Shown here: positions 1 through 7,342 of the stretch, one piece after another | Position numbering within the stretch: position 1 is the stretch's first letter | Layout: each line of letters opens with the position of its first letter | Assembly (NCBI GenBank): GCA_030605515.1 | Contig: JAUWIE010000031.1 | Span: 1-11,838, forward strand | DNA length: 11,838 nucleotides | Source: Thermoplasmatota archaeon | GTDB taxonomy: Archaea > Thermoplasmatota > E2 > DHVEG-1 | Reading direction: 5' to 3' | Made by a program: the position numbers and the translations under genes | Notes under the pieces: model-generated | What the model was told of the DNA's origin: nothing | The model's input: the letters and a program-made list of their open reading frames with translations, nothing else | The model's database searches: none

Positions 1-116
1 TTCAGTTCTTCCTTTACCCAATCTTCTATCATATTTGCATCCCATCCCAAACTATATTTGTTTGTTACAAAAACTGAATCATTGTATCTATAGAAAACGT
101 TTAGCTTATGATTTGA
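1..116 (-). other. Possible partial coding sequence running off the left edge (unknown protein)
   Basis: On the minus strand a frame stays open for 38 codons from just after a TGA (117-119) to the window edge. It reads protein-like: aromatic and charged residues are well mixed and it contains the stretch GWDANMIEDWVKEEL. There is no ATG before the internal Met. A separate minus-strand frame upstream starts with ATG at about 144 and reads MHYPHLFDQIIS before a TAA, so the two could be one gene split by a frameshift. I do not recognise the family. It may equally be chance, since only 116 bases are visible. Confidence 0.25.
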
Positions 117-146
117 TCAAAAAGATGTGGGTAATGCATAGAACAA

Positions 147-157
147 GGTTTATAAGG
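147..157 (+). promoter_or_regulatory. Possible TATA box for the small frameshifted gene
   Basis: The stretch GGTTTATAAGG resembles an archaeal TATA box and lies about 25 bases before the TTG codon at 173. An AAGGAGA also sits 11 bases before that TTG, so the message could be leaderless or SD-led. The TTATAA core is symmetric, so it could act in either direction. Confidence 0.25.
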
Positions 158-172
158 AGAAAATACTATAAT

Positions 173-408
173 TTGAAGGAAATCAAGGGCATTCGTGGAA
201 AGATACAGGATATGGATAAAAGAATACCAAGCATAGAACAGATTAAGGGGTTAGTCAAAGAGGTGTTGCAGGAGGAGTTGATTCGTCTTAAACAGGTCGT
301 GAACATGATAGCAGGATTGTTTCTACGGAGCAGGAAATCCTTGAGTTTAGTAAACTGGGGTATTCATGCACGCCATTAGGAAATGATAGATGGTTGATGA
401 GAAATTAA
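173..408 (+). pseudogene. Small coiled-coil protein gene broken by a frameshift
   Basis: From about 173 (TTG; ATG alternatives at 125 and 134) the frame encodes a charged, coiled-coil-like stretch including IEQIKGLVKEVLQEELIRLK, up to about base 294. In that frame the sequence then becomes unconvincing and stops at 379. Changing to the frame whose codons begin at 298 restores a natural protein end, REHDSRIVSTEQEILEFSKL, followed by GYSCTPLGNDRWLMRN and TAA at 406-408. The second frame has a stop at 289-291, so it cannot be a separate gene extending upstream. One missing base near 292-298 would join the two parts into roughly 77 residues. I do not know the family. A sequencing error, true gene decay or recoding are all possible; error or decay seems most likely. 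Confidence 0.42.
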
Positions 409-470
409 TCAGGATTTGAAAAGTTAAAGTAAACAGAGGGTCTTGTTATGTTTAACATTCAGAAAACTAA

Positions 471-478
471 TTTTTTTC
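471..478 (+). terminator. T-tract, possible terminator after the small plus-strand gene
   Basis: Seven consecutive T residues follow CTAA about 60 bases after the plus-strand stop at 408 and just beyond the convergent pssA stop. Archaeal RNA polymerase commonly stops at such T-runs without a hairpin. No stem is obvious here. Confidence 0.25.
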
Positions 479-481
479 AAT

Positions 482-1180
482 TTATTTTTTCATTTGCTTT
501 AAATAAAACGGACCAATCAAAGAATAGACTAAAAGTGAAATAAAAAGAAAGTATAATGCGATATTTCCATAGTTTTTCCCAATAATTAATGCTAGTATAA
601 TTAACAAAGCAGCTAAAGCATTTACCTTAAACCCAGGTTTTGGAAAATGAATATTTGAAACAAGAGCAATTGAAATAATTACGATAACTGGTAGAATAAA
701 TAGCAGTTCAATTTCTAAAAATGCTAATATAATTACTATCATAGTACTAGCTGAAGATGGAAGACCAACAAAAAAATTCTTTTCTTTAAGAATATGAAAT
801 GAAGCAAGCCTTATAACACTCATAACTAAAAATAAAATACAAGCAACAATTAGAAATACATGTTGATTACCACTCACAGAAATGATATCATGATATATTG
901 TATAAATAAAAACTGAGGGAGCTATACCTAATGATGTCATATCTGCCATTGCCTCTAAATATTCACCAAGCTCACCTTTCCTTGTTTTTCTAGCTATAAT
1001 TCCATCTATCCCATCTGCTAATAATGCAATAAGTATGAATGAAAATGATAATCTTATTCTAATATCATCTGAAAACACTGAATCTGAGAAAAGGATAACT
1101 ATAGCTAGAAAACCAAAAATTGCATTTGTTAGAGTTATTACGTCAGCAAGGGATAATAACTTAATCATTGATCTCTGCAA
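482..1180 (-). CDS. pssA: CDP-alcohol phosphatidyltransferase, probable archaetidylserine synthase
   Basis: Integral membrane enzyme expected to join CDP-archaeol and L-serine to give archaetidylserine, the substrate of the decarboxylase encoded just upstream. The family signature lies at residues 56-80: Asp56, Gly57, Asp59, Gly60, Ala63-Arg64, Gly72 and Asp80 are in place. The residue that is normally the third Asp is Glu76, in GEYLEAMAD. Several hydrophobic segments follow, and the length of 232 residues suits the family. The TTG start at 1180 has GGGAG about 8 bases before it; an ATG four codons later (1168) overlaps the stop of the preceding gene and is the alternative. It is the last gene of the archaeosortase - decarboxylase - synthase operon. 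Family assignment is firm; serine as the acceptor is inferred from the neighbouring decarboxylase. Confidence 0.88.
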   Translation of the reverse strand: MQRSMIKLLSLADVITLTNAIFGFLAIVILFSDSVFSDDIRIRLSFSFILIALLADGIDGIIARKTRKGELGEYLEAMADMTSLGIAPSVFIYTIYHDIISVSGNQHVFLIVACILFLVMSVIRLASFHILKEKNFFVGLPSSASTMIVIILAFLEIELLFILPVIVIISIALVSNIHFPKPGFKVNALAALLIILALIIGKNYGNIALYFLFISLLVYSLIGPFYLKQMKK

Positions 1181-1808
1181 TTGTATCTCTCCCAGCCTTT
1201 ACTATATCACCAATTTTTACATTAACATGTTTTATTTTCTTTAAGGGCAAATATATATCAACACGTGATCCAAGTTTTATCATACCAATCTTTTCACCTT
1301 TTTTTATATTATCCCCTTTATGTACATAATTTATTATGCGACGTGCAAGAGTACCAGCTATTTGAACAAGTTTAACAGTTCCAATCTCTGTATCAATTTC
1401 ATATATTAACCGTTCATTTTTCTCTGATTCTTTTTTAAAAGCAGGTAGATATGACCCTGACAAATGAGTAATTTCCTTAATAACTCCATTTATAGGCATA
1501 CGATTAACATGGACGTTATACACATTCATAAATGTTGAAATCAATGTATATTCCCCGGTTTTTTCATCATTAACATTATAGATATCTCTTATTTTTCCAT
1601 CTGCAGCTGCAACTATGCCAGACCCGGTATCCCTGTTTGGATCCCTGAAAAAAACAAGGAAAAAACCTGTTAATAGAAACATAATTATTGTAATAAAAAT
1701 CATAACGCTAGCTAACACATCCTTTGAAATTATGAACAAAACAAAAAAAATGATACCAGTAATTAAAGGTGTTAAAATCCATGATGAAGAACCTTTAGCA
1801 AGCATCAT
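1161..1808 (-). CDS. asd: Archaetidylserine decarboxylase (phosphatidylserine decarboxylase family)
   Basis: Pyruvoyl-dependent decarboxylase turning archaetidylserine into archaetidylethanolamine at the membrane. Two N-terminal membrane segments (about 10-28 and 31-54) are followed by FFRDPNR, then NVHVNRMPINGVI (98-110, with His100), QIAGTLARRI (149-158) and IKLGSRVDIYLP (177-188). Gly180-Ser181 is the expected self-cleavage site that gives the pyruvoyl group on the new alpha chain, here LGSR rather than the bacterial LGST. The 215 residues match the short archaeal/actinobacterial type of the family. The ATG overlaps the archaeosortase stop (ATGA), and its own 3' end overlaps pssA by about 20 bases, so the three genes should be co-expressed. 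Confidence 0.92.
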   Translation of the reverse strand: MMLAKGSSSWILTPLITGIIFFVLFIISKDVLASVMIFITIIMFLLTGFFLVFFRDPNRDTGSGIVAAADGKIRDIYNVNDEKTGEYTLISTFMNVYNVHVNRMPINGVIKEITHLSGSYLPAFKKESEKNERLIYEIDTEIGTVKLVQIAGTLARRIINYVHKGDNIKKGEKIGMIKLGSRVDIYLPLKKIKHVNVKIGDIVKAGRDTIAEIND

Positions 1809-2761
1809 TTTTTCTTTTTACTCCAAAAATACTTTTTTAGGACTTTTTCAACTGGGCCATTTCTTTTTGGAAGATCAATTAAACCAATTATTTCTTCATA
1901 TAACTCTGGTAAAATTTTAAATGTAATAAATAGTAAAACAATAAGAGTAATTAATGCGCCCATTTTAGATAGTAAATTATGTGCAATTTCAAAAGAAGTA
2001 ATATTCTCACCAACCAGATAAACCACACTTGAGGTTCTAACAATATTTAAGACATACATTGGTGGAATTGTGATAAGAAGTGCAATTATTATTTTCTTTA
2101 ATTTCCCTCTATAAAGAGCTCCTATCATCCCTGCAAACAAAGCTATTGCTTGAATAGCCGTACATGAAAAAATTATTGATATTGGATCAGAATTTTCATA
2201 AAAAATACTAACACCGATTCTCATCGTATGATGTCCTAATAAATTCAAAAAATCCGATGTTAATATTGCAACATTCTCAACCATCATATATTTTAATTCT
2301 GGAAAAAACGCGCTATCAATTGTAAAATAAATTATACCTGCAATAAATGTTGCACCAGCTGCCCAATGTAAACAAGATACTTCTTCATCTCTTTTTAAAG
2401 ATAACCATTCCTGATATGCGAGATATATCAAAACATAAACACCAATGAGGCATACGACTCCGTTGAAGACATCTCCATTTTCAGATAAATATAGATATGT
2501 TGGCATTGTTGACCAAAAAAATGCAAAAACAATCCATCCTACAATTTTAAATATCTTACTAATTCTTTTACATTTAATAATAAAACCGATTCCTAAAAGA
2601 ATTAATCCAATGAATATTGGTATTTGTAAAAGCATTTCTGTTGTTTGAGGCGTATATTCATTAGGGTTAATGAAATAGCCAACGATCAACATGATTGTTG
2701 GTAATAAGAAAAAAATAATGGTAATTTTATTATCACTGGATGAAACCTCTTTATTTTCCAT
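1805..2761 (-). CDS. artA: Archaeosortase, ArtA-like (exosortase/archaeosortase family)
   Basis: Polytopic membrane transpeptidase-like enzyme with about eight membrane segments (roughly 14-31, 46-63, 72-92, 101-118, 132-152, 197-215, 222-249, 265-283). The catalytic set of the family is visible: Cys200 in FSCTAIQAIALFAG, Arg242 in NIVRTSS and His261 in EIAHNLLSKMGAL. The tail ILPELYEEIIGLIDLPKR (283-300) resembles archaeosortase A sequences as I recall them, so I favour ArtA, whose substrates carry a PGF-CTERM tail. The subtype is not certain, and the target proteins are not in this window. A weak Shine-Dalgarno (AGGGATGAT) precedes the ATG. It is first in an operon with archaetidylserine decarboxylase and synthase, genes shown in Haloferax to be needed for lipid anchoring of ArtA substrates. 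That makes cleavage plus lipid attachment of surface proteins the likely shared job. Confidence 0.87.
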   Translation of the reverse strand: MENKEVSSSDNKITIIFFLLPTIMLIVGYFINPNEYTPQTTEMLLQIPIFIGLILLGIGFIIKCKRISKIFKIVGWIVFAFFWSTMPTYLYLSENGDVFNGVVCLIGVYVLIYLAYQEWLSLKRDEEVSCLHWAAGATFIAGIIYFTIDSAFFPELKYMMVENVAILTSDFLNLLGHHTMRIGVSIFYENSDPISIIFSCTAIQAIALFAGMIGALYRGKLKKIIIALLITIPPMYVLNIVRTSSVVYLVGENITSFEIAHNLLSKMGALITLIVLLFITFKILPELYEEIIGLIDLPKRNGPVEKVLKKYFWSKKKK

Positions 2762-2810
2762 TCAGAATCATCCCTAAAATATGGAATTGATTTAATAGAG
2801 TTATGATTAA

Positions 2811-2822
2811 TATTAATAAAAA
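2811..2822 (-). promoter_or_regulatory. Candidate TATA element for the artA-asd-pssA operon
   Basis: Read on the minus strand, TTTTTATTAATA lies about 50 bases before the artA ATG. That would place the transcript start near 2790 and leave a short leader holding the AGGGATGAT ribosome site. The 114-base divergent gap is AT-rich throughout, so the exact box is uncertain. Confidence 0.25.
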
Positions 2823-2844
2823 TCGTTGGTTGATTATTAAAAAT

Positions 2845-2853
2845 CTTATAATA
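2845..2853 (+). promoter_or_regulatory. Candidate TATA box giving a leaderless radical SAM transcript
   Basis: CTTATAATA is centred about 26 bases before the GTG at 2876, the usual archaeal distance from TATA box to transcript start. No Shine-Dalgarno precedes the GTG, unlike nearly every other gene here, which fits a leaderless message beginning at or next to the start codon. Confidence 0.35.
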
Positions 2854-2875
2854 ATATACTAATTATATCAAAGTT

Positions 2876-4195
2876 GTGAAATCAGTAACTCTTATTGCCC
2901 CTAGAGCTCAAAATAAATGCGCATCAGACATATCAGTTTTGACTACTCCTTTATCAGGGATTCTTATTCTAGCAACTATGCTTCATGAAAAAGGCTATTT
3001 GGTAAAATTATTTGATGAATCATTTAAAACTCCTAACTATGCAAACATCGACTCTGATTATATCTTAATTACTTCTATGAGTGCAACTGTAAATAGAGCA
3101 TACAACCTCGCTGATTTATTTAGAGCGCAGGGAAAAACTGTGTATTTAGGAGGATTACATGTATCTTTCAGACCTGAGGAAGCATTAAAGCATTGTGATA
3201 AAGTAATATTAGGAGAAGGGGAGAATGTTTTATTTGATTTAATGGATGGAAAGTACAAACAGGATATCATCCAGGGTTCAAAGGTAATGGATCTTGACTC
3301 TATCCCAATGCCTAATTACAGTCTTGTTGAAGGCATTCAAAATAATCCAAGAATTGTATCTGTTTGCACTTCCAGAGGTTGCCCGTTTAACTGTAAGTTT
3401 TGTTCTTTGAAAAGCATGTTTGGAAGACAATATAGACCAGTTTCTACTGATAGGATTATTGATTATTTATTGCAGTTTAAAAGAATAAAAACATTATGTT
3501 TTGATGAACCAAATTTCACAACAGATAAGAAGAGAGCTATTGAGATTTTGACAAAAATGAAAGAGAATGGTATTCATCCAAAGCGTGCATGGCCAAGTGT
3601 AAGCATCGATGTCGCTCAGAACGATAAACTCCTAAGGCTATTTACTGAGGTTTCACAGTTCCATTTTTCTATTGGCTTGGAATCAATTAATCAAAAAGTA
3701 CTTGATTCCTATAACAAAAAACAGACACCAGATATCATTAGGAAATCCCTTAAAAAACTAAGGGATTATGGTTTGAAGGTTCAAGGTTCATTTATTTTCG
3801 GATCAGATCATGATGATAAATCTGTTTTTCAAAAAACAGCTGATTTTTGCCATGATACAGATATTGATTTCCCAACATTTAGTGCATTAACTCCTTATGT
3901 CGGAACAGATATTAGAAAAGAATTTGAAAAACATAATCGAATATTTACAAATAACTGGGATTACTACGATGGAGCACATGTTGTTTTTCACCCTAAAAAT
4001 ATGACCCCTTATGAGCTTCAAGAAGGTGTTATTTCTGCTTATCAAAATTATTACTCTAATTCAAAAATCATAAACCATTTTAAAAGGGGAGAGTTTTTTT
4101 ATGGATTTGAAACACTTTATGTTAAACATTTGTTTAAGAAAATAATTAAACAAAATGAGGATTATTTAGAGTATTTAAGTAGCATAAGTTCATAA
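2876..4195 (+). CDS. B12-binding-domain radical SAM protein, substrate unknown
   Basis: The N-terminal part (about 1-135) is a Rossmann-like cobalamin-binding-type domain, with LGGLHVSFRPEEALKHCDKV at 91-110 and ILGEGEN after it. A DxHxxG cobalamin-ligand motif is not seen, which is common in this branch. The radical SAM core begins near 160, with CTSRGCPFNCKFCS giving the cluster cysteines Cys169, Cys173 and Cys176; an extra Cys164 lies just before. Other core elements are CFDEPNFT (208-215) and FSIGLES (264-270). The 439-residue length suits the BchE-like/B12-radical SAM group, which includes methyltransferases, cyclases and lipid-modifying enzymes. The start is GTG with no ribosome site. 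It is divergent from a phospholipid and archaeosortase operon, so a role in lipid or envelope modification is possible, but that is only a guess from position. Confidence 0.85.
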   Translation: MKSVTLIAPRAQNKCASDISVLTTPLSGILILATMLHEKGYLVKLFDESFKTPNYANIDSDYILITSMSATVNRAYNLADLFRAQGKTVYLGGLHVSFRPEEALKHCDKVILGEGENVLFDLMDGKYKQDIIQGSKVMDLDSIPMPNYSLVEGIQNNPRIVSVCTSRGCPFNCKFCSLKSMFGRQYRPVSTDRIIDYLLQFKRIKTLCFDEPNFTTDKKRAIEILTKMKENGIHPKRAWPSVSIDVAQNDKLLRLFTEVSQFHFSIGLESINQKVLDSYNKKQTPDIIRKSLKKLRDYGLKVQGSFIFGSDHDDKSVFQKTADFCHDTDIDFPTFSALTPYVGTDIRKEFEKHNRIFTNNWDYYDGAHVVFHPKNMTPYELQEGVISAYQNYYSNSKIINHFKRGEFFYGFETLYVKHLFKKIIKQNEDYLEYLSSISS

Positions 4196-4211
4196 TTATG
4201 CTATTTTTCTT
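4180..4211 (+). terminator. Hairpin plus T-tract between convergent genes
   Basis: TAGCATAA (4180-4187) and TTATGCTA (4196-4203) form a perfect 8-bp stem with an 8-base loop, followed at once by TTTTTCTT. The loop ends in the TAA stop of the radical SAM gene. The stem is symmetric, so it also follows the stop of the minus-strand NuoH-like gene, although the T-run serves only the plus strand. It looks like a bacterial-type intrinsic terminator. Confidence 0.6.
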
Positions 4212-5334
4212 AGGGTATTCCTAGTAATTTAAACATCGATGGCCAGGCAGACCATTGAATTTTAAATCCAAATATGTTTATTATGTGACCCTCCATTGTC
4301 CATCCATCCCACATAATACATATTAACCCAACTAGAGCAAGTAGGGTTAAAGGAACCCAATACGTGTATACGATCTGATCAATTTTCAAACGAGCTACTG
4401 AGACACGAATCAAAGTGAGTGAGAATAGAATTACTAGTAAAACTTTTATCAGGAAGAAAATTATTTCAGCTGTATATATAGGAATGGCTTCAAGAGATAT
4501 TGCTGGTAAAGCGTCTAACCCAATCATCCGCCAAATATTAAATGGGAAAAACAATGCTACAATAATCGATGCCATAACCACTGTTTTTACTCCATCAGTA
4601 AGATAAAACATCGCAAGGTTTCTACCTGAATATTCTGCAAGAAGTCCACCAGCAAGCTCTGTTTCTGCTTCAGGTGAATCAAATGGTATTTTAGATAGCT
4701 CAGCTGGTGTTACTACTACTAAAACAAATAATAGTACTAGACACCCAAGAAAACCGAGTGGTCCTACGAAATTCCATATGGGTGTAGCTGTGATGGTTGA
4801 TAATGCAAATACATTGGTATTTTGTAGGTTTATGCTTAGTTTCCAAGCAATTGCTATAATAATGATGGCCAGTGGAAATTCATATGCAATCATTGTTACC
4901 ATTTCTCTTTGTGCACCAACTGTTGCATATGGAGAACCAGATGAAAAACCACCGGTGACCATTGCTAATGATGGGATGATTAGTAAATATAGAATTAAGA
5001 TAAGATCTCCTTTTGAAGATAACAAAGGTTCAAATCCACCAATTGGTATGTATAGAAGAATAGATATTGTAGCTATTAAACCAGCAAGTGGAGCAAGATT
5101 AAAAATCCATGGAATCGCATTTTCAGGAATAATGTTTTCCTTGACAAATAATTTACTGACATCTCTAAACGGCTGTCTTATTGGGGGACCAATACGACCC
5201 TGCATATGAGCTGATAGTTTCCGGTCGACACCTTTGTATAATAATCCAAAAAATATACCAAATAGCGCTAATCCAATTGTGCCAAATAGTACGATAGCCC
5301 CTGTTGTAAGTAGATCTATAATATACTGTTCCAT
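4210..5334 (-). CDS. mbhM: NuoH/MbhM-like membrane subunit of an Mbh/Mbs-type complex
   Basis: Homologue of complex I NuoH and of EchB/HycD/MbhM, the membrane subunit that meets the soluble redox head and carries a proton path. Family blocks are clear: MQGRIGPPIRQPFRDVSKLF (44-63), the acidic/polar loop AQREMVTMIAYEFPL (141-155) and PFDSPEAETELAGG followed by LLAEYSG (217-237), rich in the charged residues of the channel. RVSVARLKIDQ at 310-320 matches the conserved end of the family. About eight membrane segments are seen. The 374 residues exceed many MbhM proteins, with an added tail after 340. The ATG touches the stop of the MbhI-like gene (TAAATG) and is preceded by TAGGAGTGATG. It is last in the operon: no NuoB, C, D or I homologue follows, and the next gene is convergent. 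Confidence 0.88.
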   Translation of the reverse strand: MEQYIIDLLTTGAIVLFGTIGLALFGIFFGLLYKGVDRKLSAHMQGRIGPPIRQPFRDVSKLFVKENIIPENAIPWIFNLAPLAGLIATISILLYIPIGGFEPLLSSKGDLILILYLLIIPSLAMVTGGFSSGSPYATVGAQREMVTMIAYEFPLAIIIIAIAWKLSINLQNTNVFALSTITATPIWNFVGPLGFLGCLVLLFVLVVVTPAELSKIPFDSPEAETELAGGLLAEYSGRNLAMFYLTDGVKTVVMASIIVALFFPFNIWRMIGLDALPAISLEAIPIYTAEIIFFLIKVLLVILFSLTLIRVSVARLKIDQIVYTYWVPLTLLALVGLICIMWDGWTMEGHIINIFGFKIQWSAWPSMFKLLGIP

Positions 5335-5715
5335 TTAGATCATCACTCCTATAAGAATGAAAAATATTGCCATGGTTACTACAAACCATAGTACATAGTC
5401 ACTAACATTTCCAGTATGCATTTTATTTAAAAGATTATAAACCCATTTCAATGTCTCTGTAAATCCCCAGTAAACATTACTGCTTTTTACATGCATTTGT
5501 TCTTTTTCATATTCAGGATTACCGGATAGAAAAGTTTTAACCTGCTCATTATCTTTCTTGTATTCTTTGTTACCAAAGCTTCTAATACTATACACAATAA
5601 GAAAAGCAATTACTATTACACTACACCAAACAAGCGGATTCCAAAAACCACTATTAGTTGATAAGGTTTTTAACAACAACTTAAATGTATCTAATATTGC
5701 TATGAACAATAACAT
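5335..5715 (-). CDS. MbhI-like small membrane linker subunit
   Basis: A 126-residue protein with a hydrophobic N-terminal helix (1-18), a membrane segment at about 28-45, a charged cytoplasmic stretch (46-78), an amphipathic helix (about 80-98) and a final membrane segment (107-126). The stretch KMHTGNVSDYVLWFVV resembles the last part of NuoL/MrpA-type proteins (HxG..x.Y..W). That layout and its place between the MnhD-like and NuoH-like genes fit MbhI, which in the Pyrococcus complex carries the lateral helix linking antiporter and redox-side modules. I chose the ATG at 5715, which has GGGAGGGG 6 bases upstream and lies one base after the mnhD stop; a TTG 10 codons earlier lies inside mnhD and is less likely. 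Identification rests on architecture and position more than on sequence identity. Confidence 0.68.
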   Translation of the reverse strand: MLLFIAILDTFKLLLKTLSTNSGFWNPLVWCSVIVIAFLIVYSIRSFGNKEYKKDNEQVKTFLSGNPEYEKEQMHVKSSNVYWGFTETLKWVYNLLNKMHTGNVSDYVLWFVVTMAIFFILIGVMI

Positions 5716-5716
5716 T

Positions 5717-7342
5717 TTAGACCCCTCCCAGAGTAAATGATTCAATTATTTCATTGATATAGAATCCTTTTTCACCACCAAAATTAACTAATGCTTCTGC
5801 TGCTGGTGTTACAACAGTGTTAATTACAAATTGTGGGAAAAGACCAATAAATATTATGATACAAGTGATGATTCCCATTGCAATTAACATGCTTTTTGGT
5901 ACTTCTTTTACATCCTTGAATTTAGGCTGTGCGGGGCCCATAAATGCTGAGTAAAATACTTTTACAAAGACAGCAAGAAGTAAAATACTACAAAGAATAG
6001 CAATAATTGATAATATCGGGCTGAGTTGATAAGTTGATTCATAGATGAGAATCTTTGATGCAAAACCGTTCATTGGTGGCATACCAGAAACAGCGAGAAG
6101 ACCAATTAAGAAAAACACTGTAGTATACTTCAGATTTCTAGCAAGACCACCCATCCGATTTAAAGAATTTTCCCTTGTTGCATAATAGATAGCACCTGCT
6201 ACAAGAAATAGCAATCCTACATCTAATGCATCGTTTATAATATGAAAGATACCACCTTTAAGGGCAGTCATTCCATAAACAGCCAACTCAGGATTACCTA
6301 AAACAGTTAATCCTGTGCCTATTCCAAGGAACATATAGCCTAATTCTGCAATGGCAGCAAATGCTATTAATCTTTTAAAATTTATTTGCCTTAAGGCCAT
6401 TATAACACCCAAAATAATTGTAATAATTGCTAGTAAAATAAGTAAGGTTCCTAACATACTATGCACATTTATATTTAGGTTATTACATATATTAGATAAT
6501 GAGTTGCCATAAAGAGTAAAACAAACTCTTAACACACCATATAGACTTGCTAATGTAGCACCAATAAGTGCAACAGTTACAGATGAGGGAGCTCGACTAT
6601 AAGCATCTGGAAGCCACATATGCATTGGTACGATACCTGCTTTCATTAAAAGTGCAACAATCAGTAGAATAAGCGCGATTTTATCTAAGAACGTGTATTG
6701 TATCATACTTCCAAGTACTGCAATGTTTAATGCATTATACTGACTATACAATAAGGCCACTGCAAAAAGAATAAACAGAGCTCCGATTGCGCTTATCACA
6801 ATGTATTTAAAAGCTGCATCAACCGCTTTTCCTTTATTCGTCCAGAATGCAATTAATGCACATGAAGCAATTGATGTAATTTCTAAGAATACAAAGAAGT
6901 TAAACATATCGCCGGTGAGCTCCATACCAAGCATACCAGCGATCATAAGTAAGAAAAGAGTGTAGTATTTGTCAAGCCCTGTGTTTTCTTTCATAAATGA
7001 CCATGAATAGATCACTGCCACAAACCCCAATATTACACTTATACCTGCCATTAAAACACTCATTGCGTCAACTTCGAAAAGAATTCTCAACAAGGGAAGG
7101 CCATTTTCAAGAGATTGTATCGTATCAGCTGTATTGGCACCAAAAACATATACTTTTATACCTTTGGCAAGTACATCATAGGCTAGCAAAAACACAAAAA
7201 AACCAGTTAAACCCATTATAATTATTACAAAGATATTTCTCAATTTATCATTTATTCTACTAACAAGCGGAGTAAGAAATGCACCTAAAAGTGGAATAGC
7301 AACAACTAATGCAGGAGTAAATTCAAAGGTTGGTAGGTTCAT
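5717..7342 (-). CDS. mnhD: MnhD/MbhH-like proton-translocating subunit (NuoL/M/N family)
   Basis: Large antiporter-like subunit of 541 residues with about 14 membrane segments, the ion-pumping unit of Mrp antiporters and of Mbh, Mbs and complex I. Hallmarks are ELTGDMFNFFVFLEITSIAS (141-160), whose Glu154 matches the conserved TM5 glutamate, and LLMKAGIVPMHMWLPDAYSR (231-250), with Lys234 of the channel and His241, followed by APSSVTVALI. MALRQINFKRLIAFAAIAEL is the second-half conserved block with further lysines, and GMPPMNGFASKILIY is also typical. The ATG overlaps the MnhC stop region and follows TAGGAGGTAATGA. It is the only NuoL/M/N-type protein in the window; there is no long MnhA. That favours an Mbh-type complex over a free-standing seven-subunit Mrp antiporter. 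Confidence 0.93.
   Translation of the reverse strand: MNLPTFEFTPALVVAIPLLGAFLTPLVSRINDKLRNIFVIIIMGLTGFFVFLLAYDVLAKGIKVYVFGANTADTIQSLENGLPLLRILFEVDAMSVLMAGISVILGFVAVIYSWSFMKENTGLDKYYTLFLLMIAGMLGMELTGDMFNFFVFLEITSIASCALIAFWTNKGKAVDAAFKYIVISAIGALFILFAVALLYSQYNALNIAVLGSMIQYTFLDKIALILLIVALLMKAGIVPMHMWLPDAYSRAPSSVTVALIGATLASLYGVLRVCFTLYGNSLSNICNNLNINVHSMLGTLLILLAIITIILGVIMALRQINFKRLIAFAAIAELGYMFLGIGTGLTVLGNPELAVYGMTALKGGIFHIINDALDVGLLFLVAGAIYYATRENSLNRMGGLARNLKYTTVFFLIGLLAVSGMPPMNGFASKILIYESTYQLSPILSIIAILCSILLLAVFVKVFYSAFMGPAQPKFKDVKEVPKSMLIAMGIITCIIIFIGLFPQFVINTVVTPAAEALVNFGGEKGFYINEIIESFTLGGV

Noticed and set aside
287..300. Programmed -1 ribosomal frameshift in the small coiled-coil gene
   Set aside because: CTTAAAC looks slippery, but its heptamer phase does not match the change from the first frame to the second, and no downstream structure is evident. 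Gene decay or sequence error is simpler.
4778..5209. Plus-strand reading frame of about 140 codons opposite the NuoH-like gene
   Set aside because: It is a shadow of a strongly conserved minus-strand gene and shows no family features.
5165..5389. Minus-strand frame of 74 codons overlapping the start of the NuoH-like gene
   Set aside because: It is out of frame with two well-supported genes and reads as Ser/Tyr-rich noise.
5716..5745. Longer N-terminus for the MbhI-like protein from a TTG
   Set aside because: The added ten residues overlap mnhD, and the strong GGGAGGGG site is placed for the ATG at 5715.
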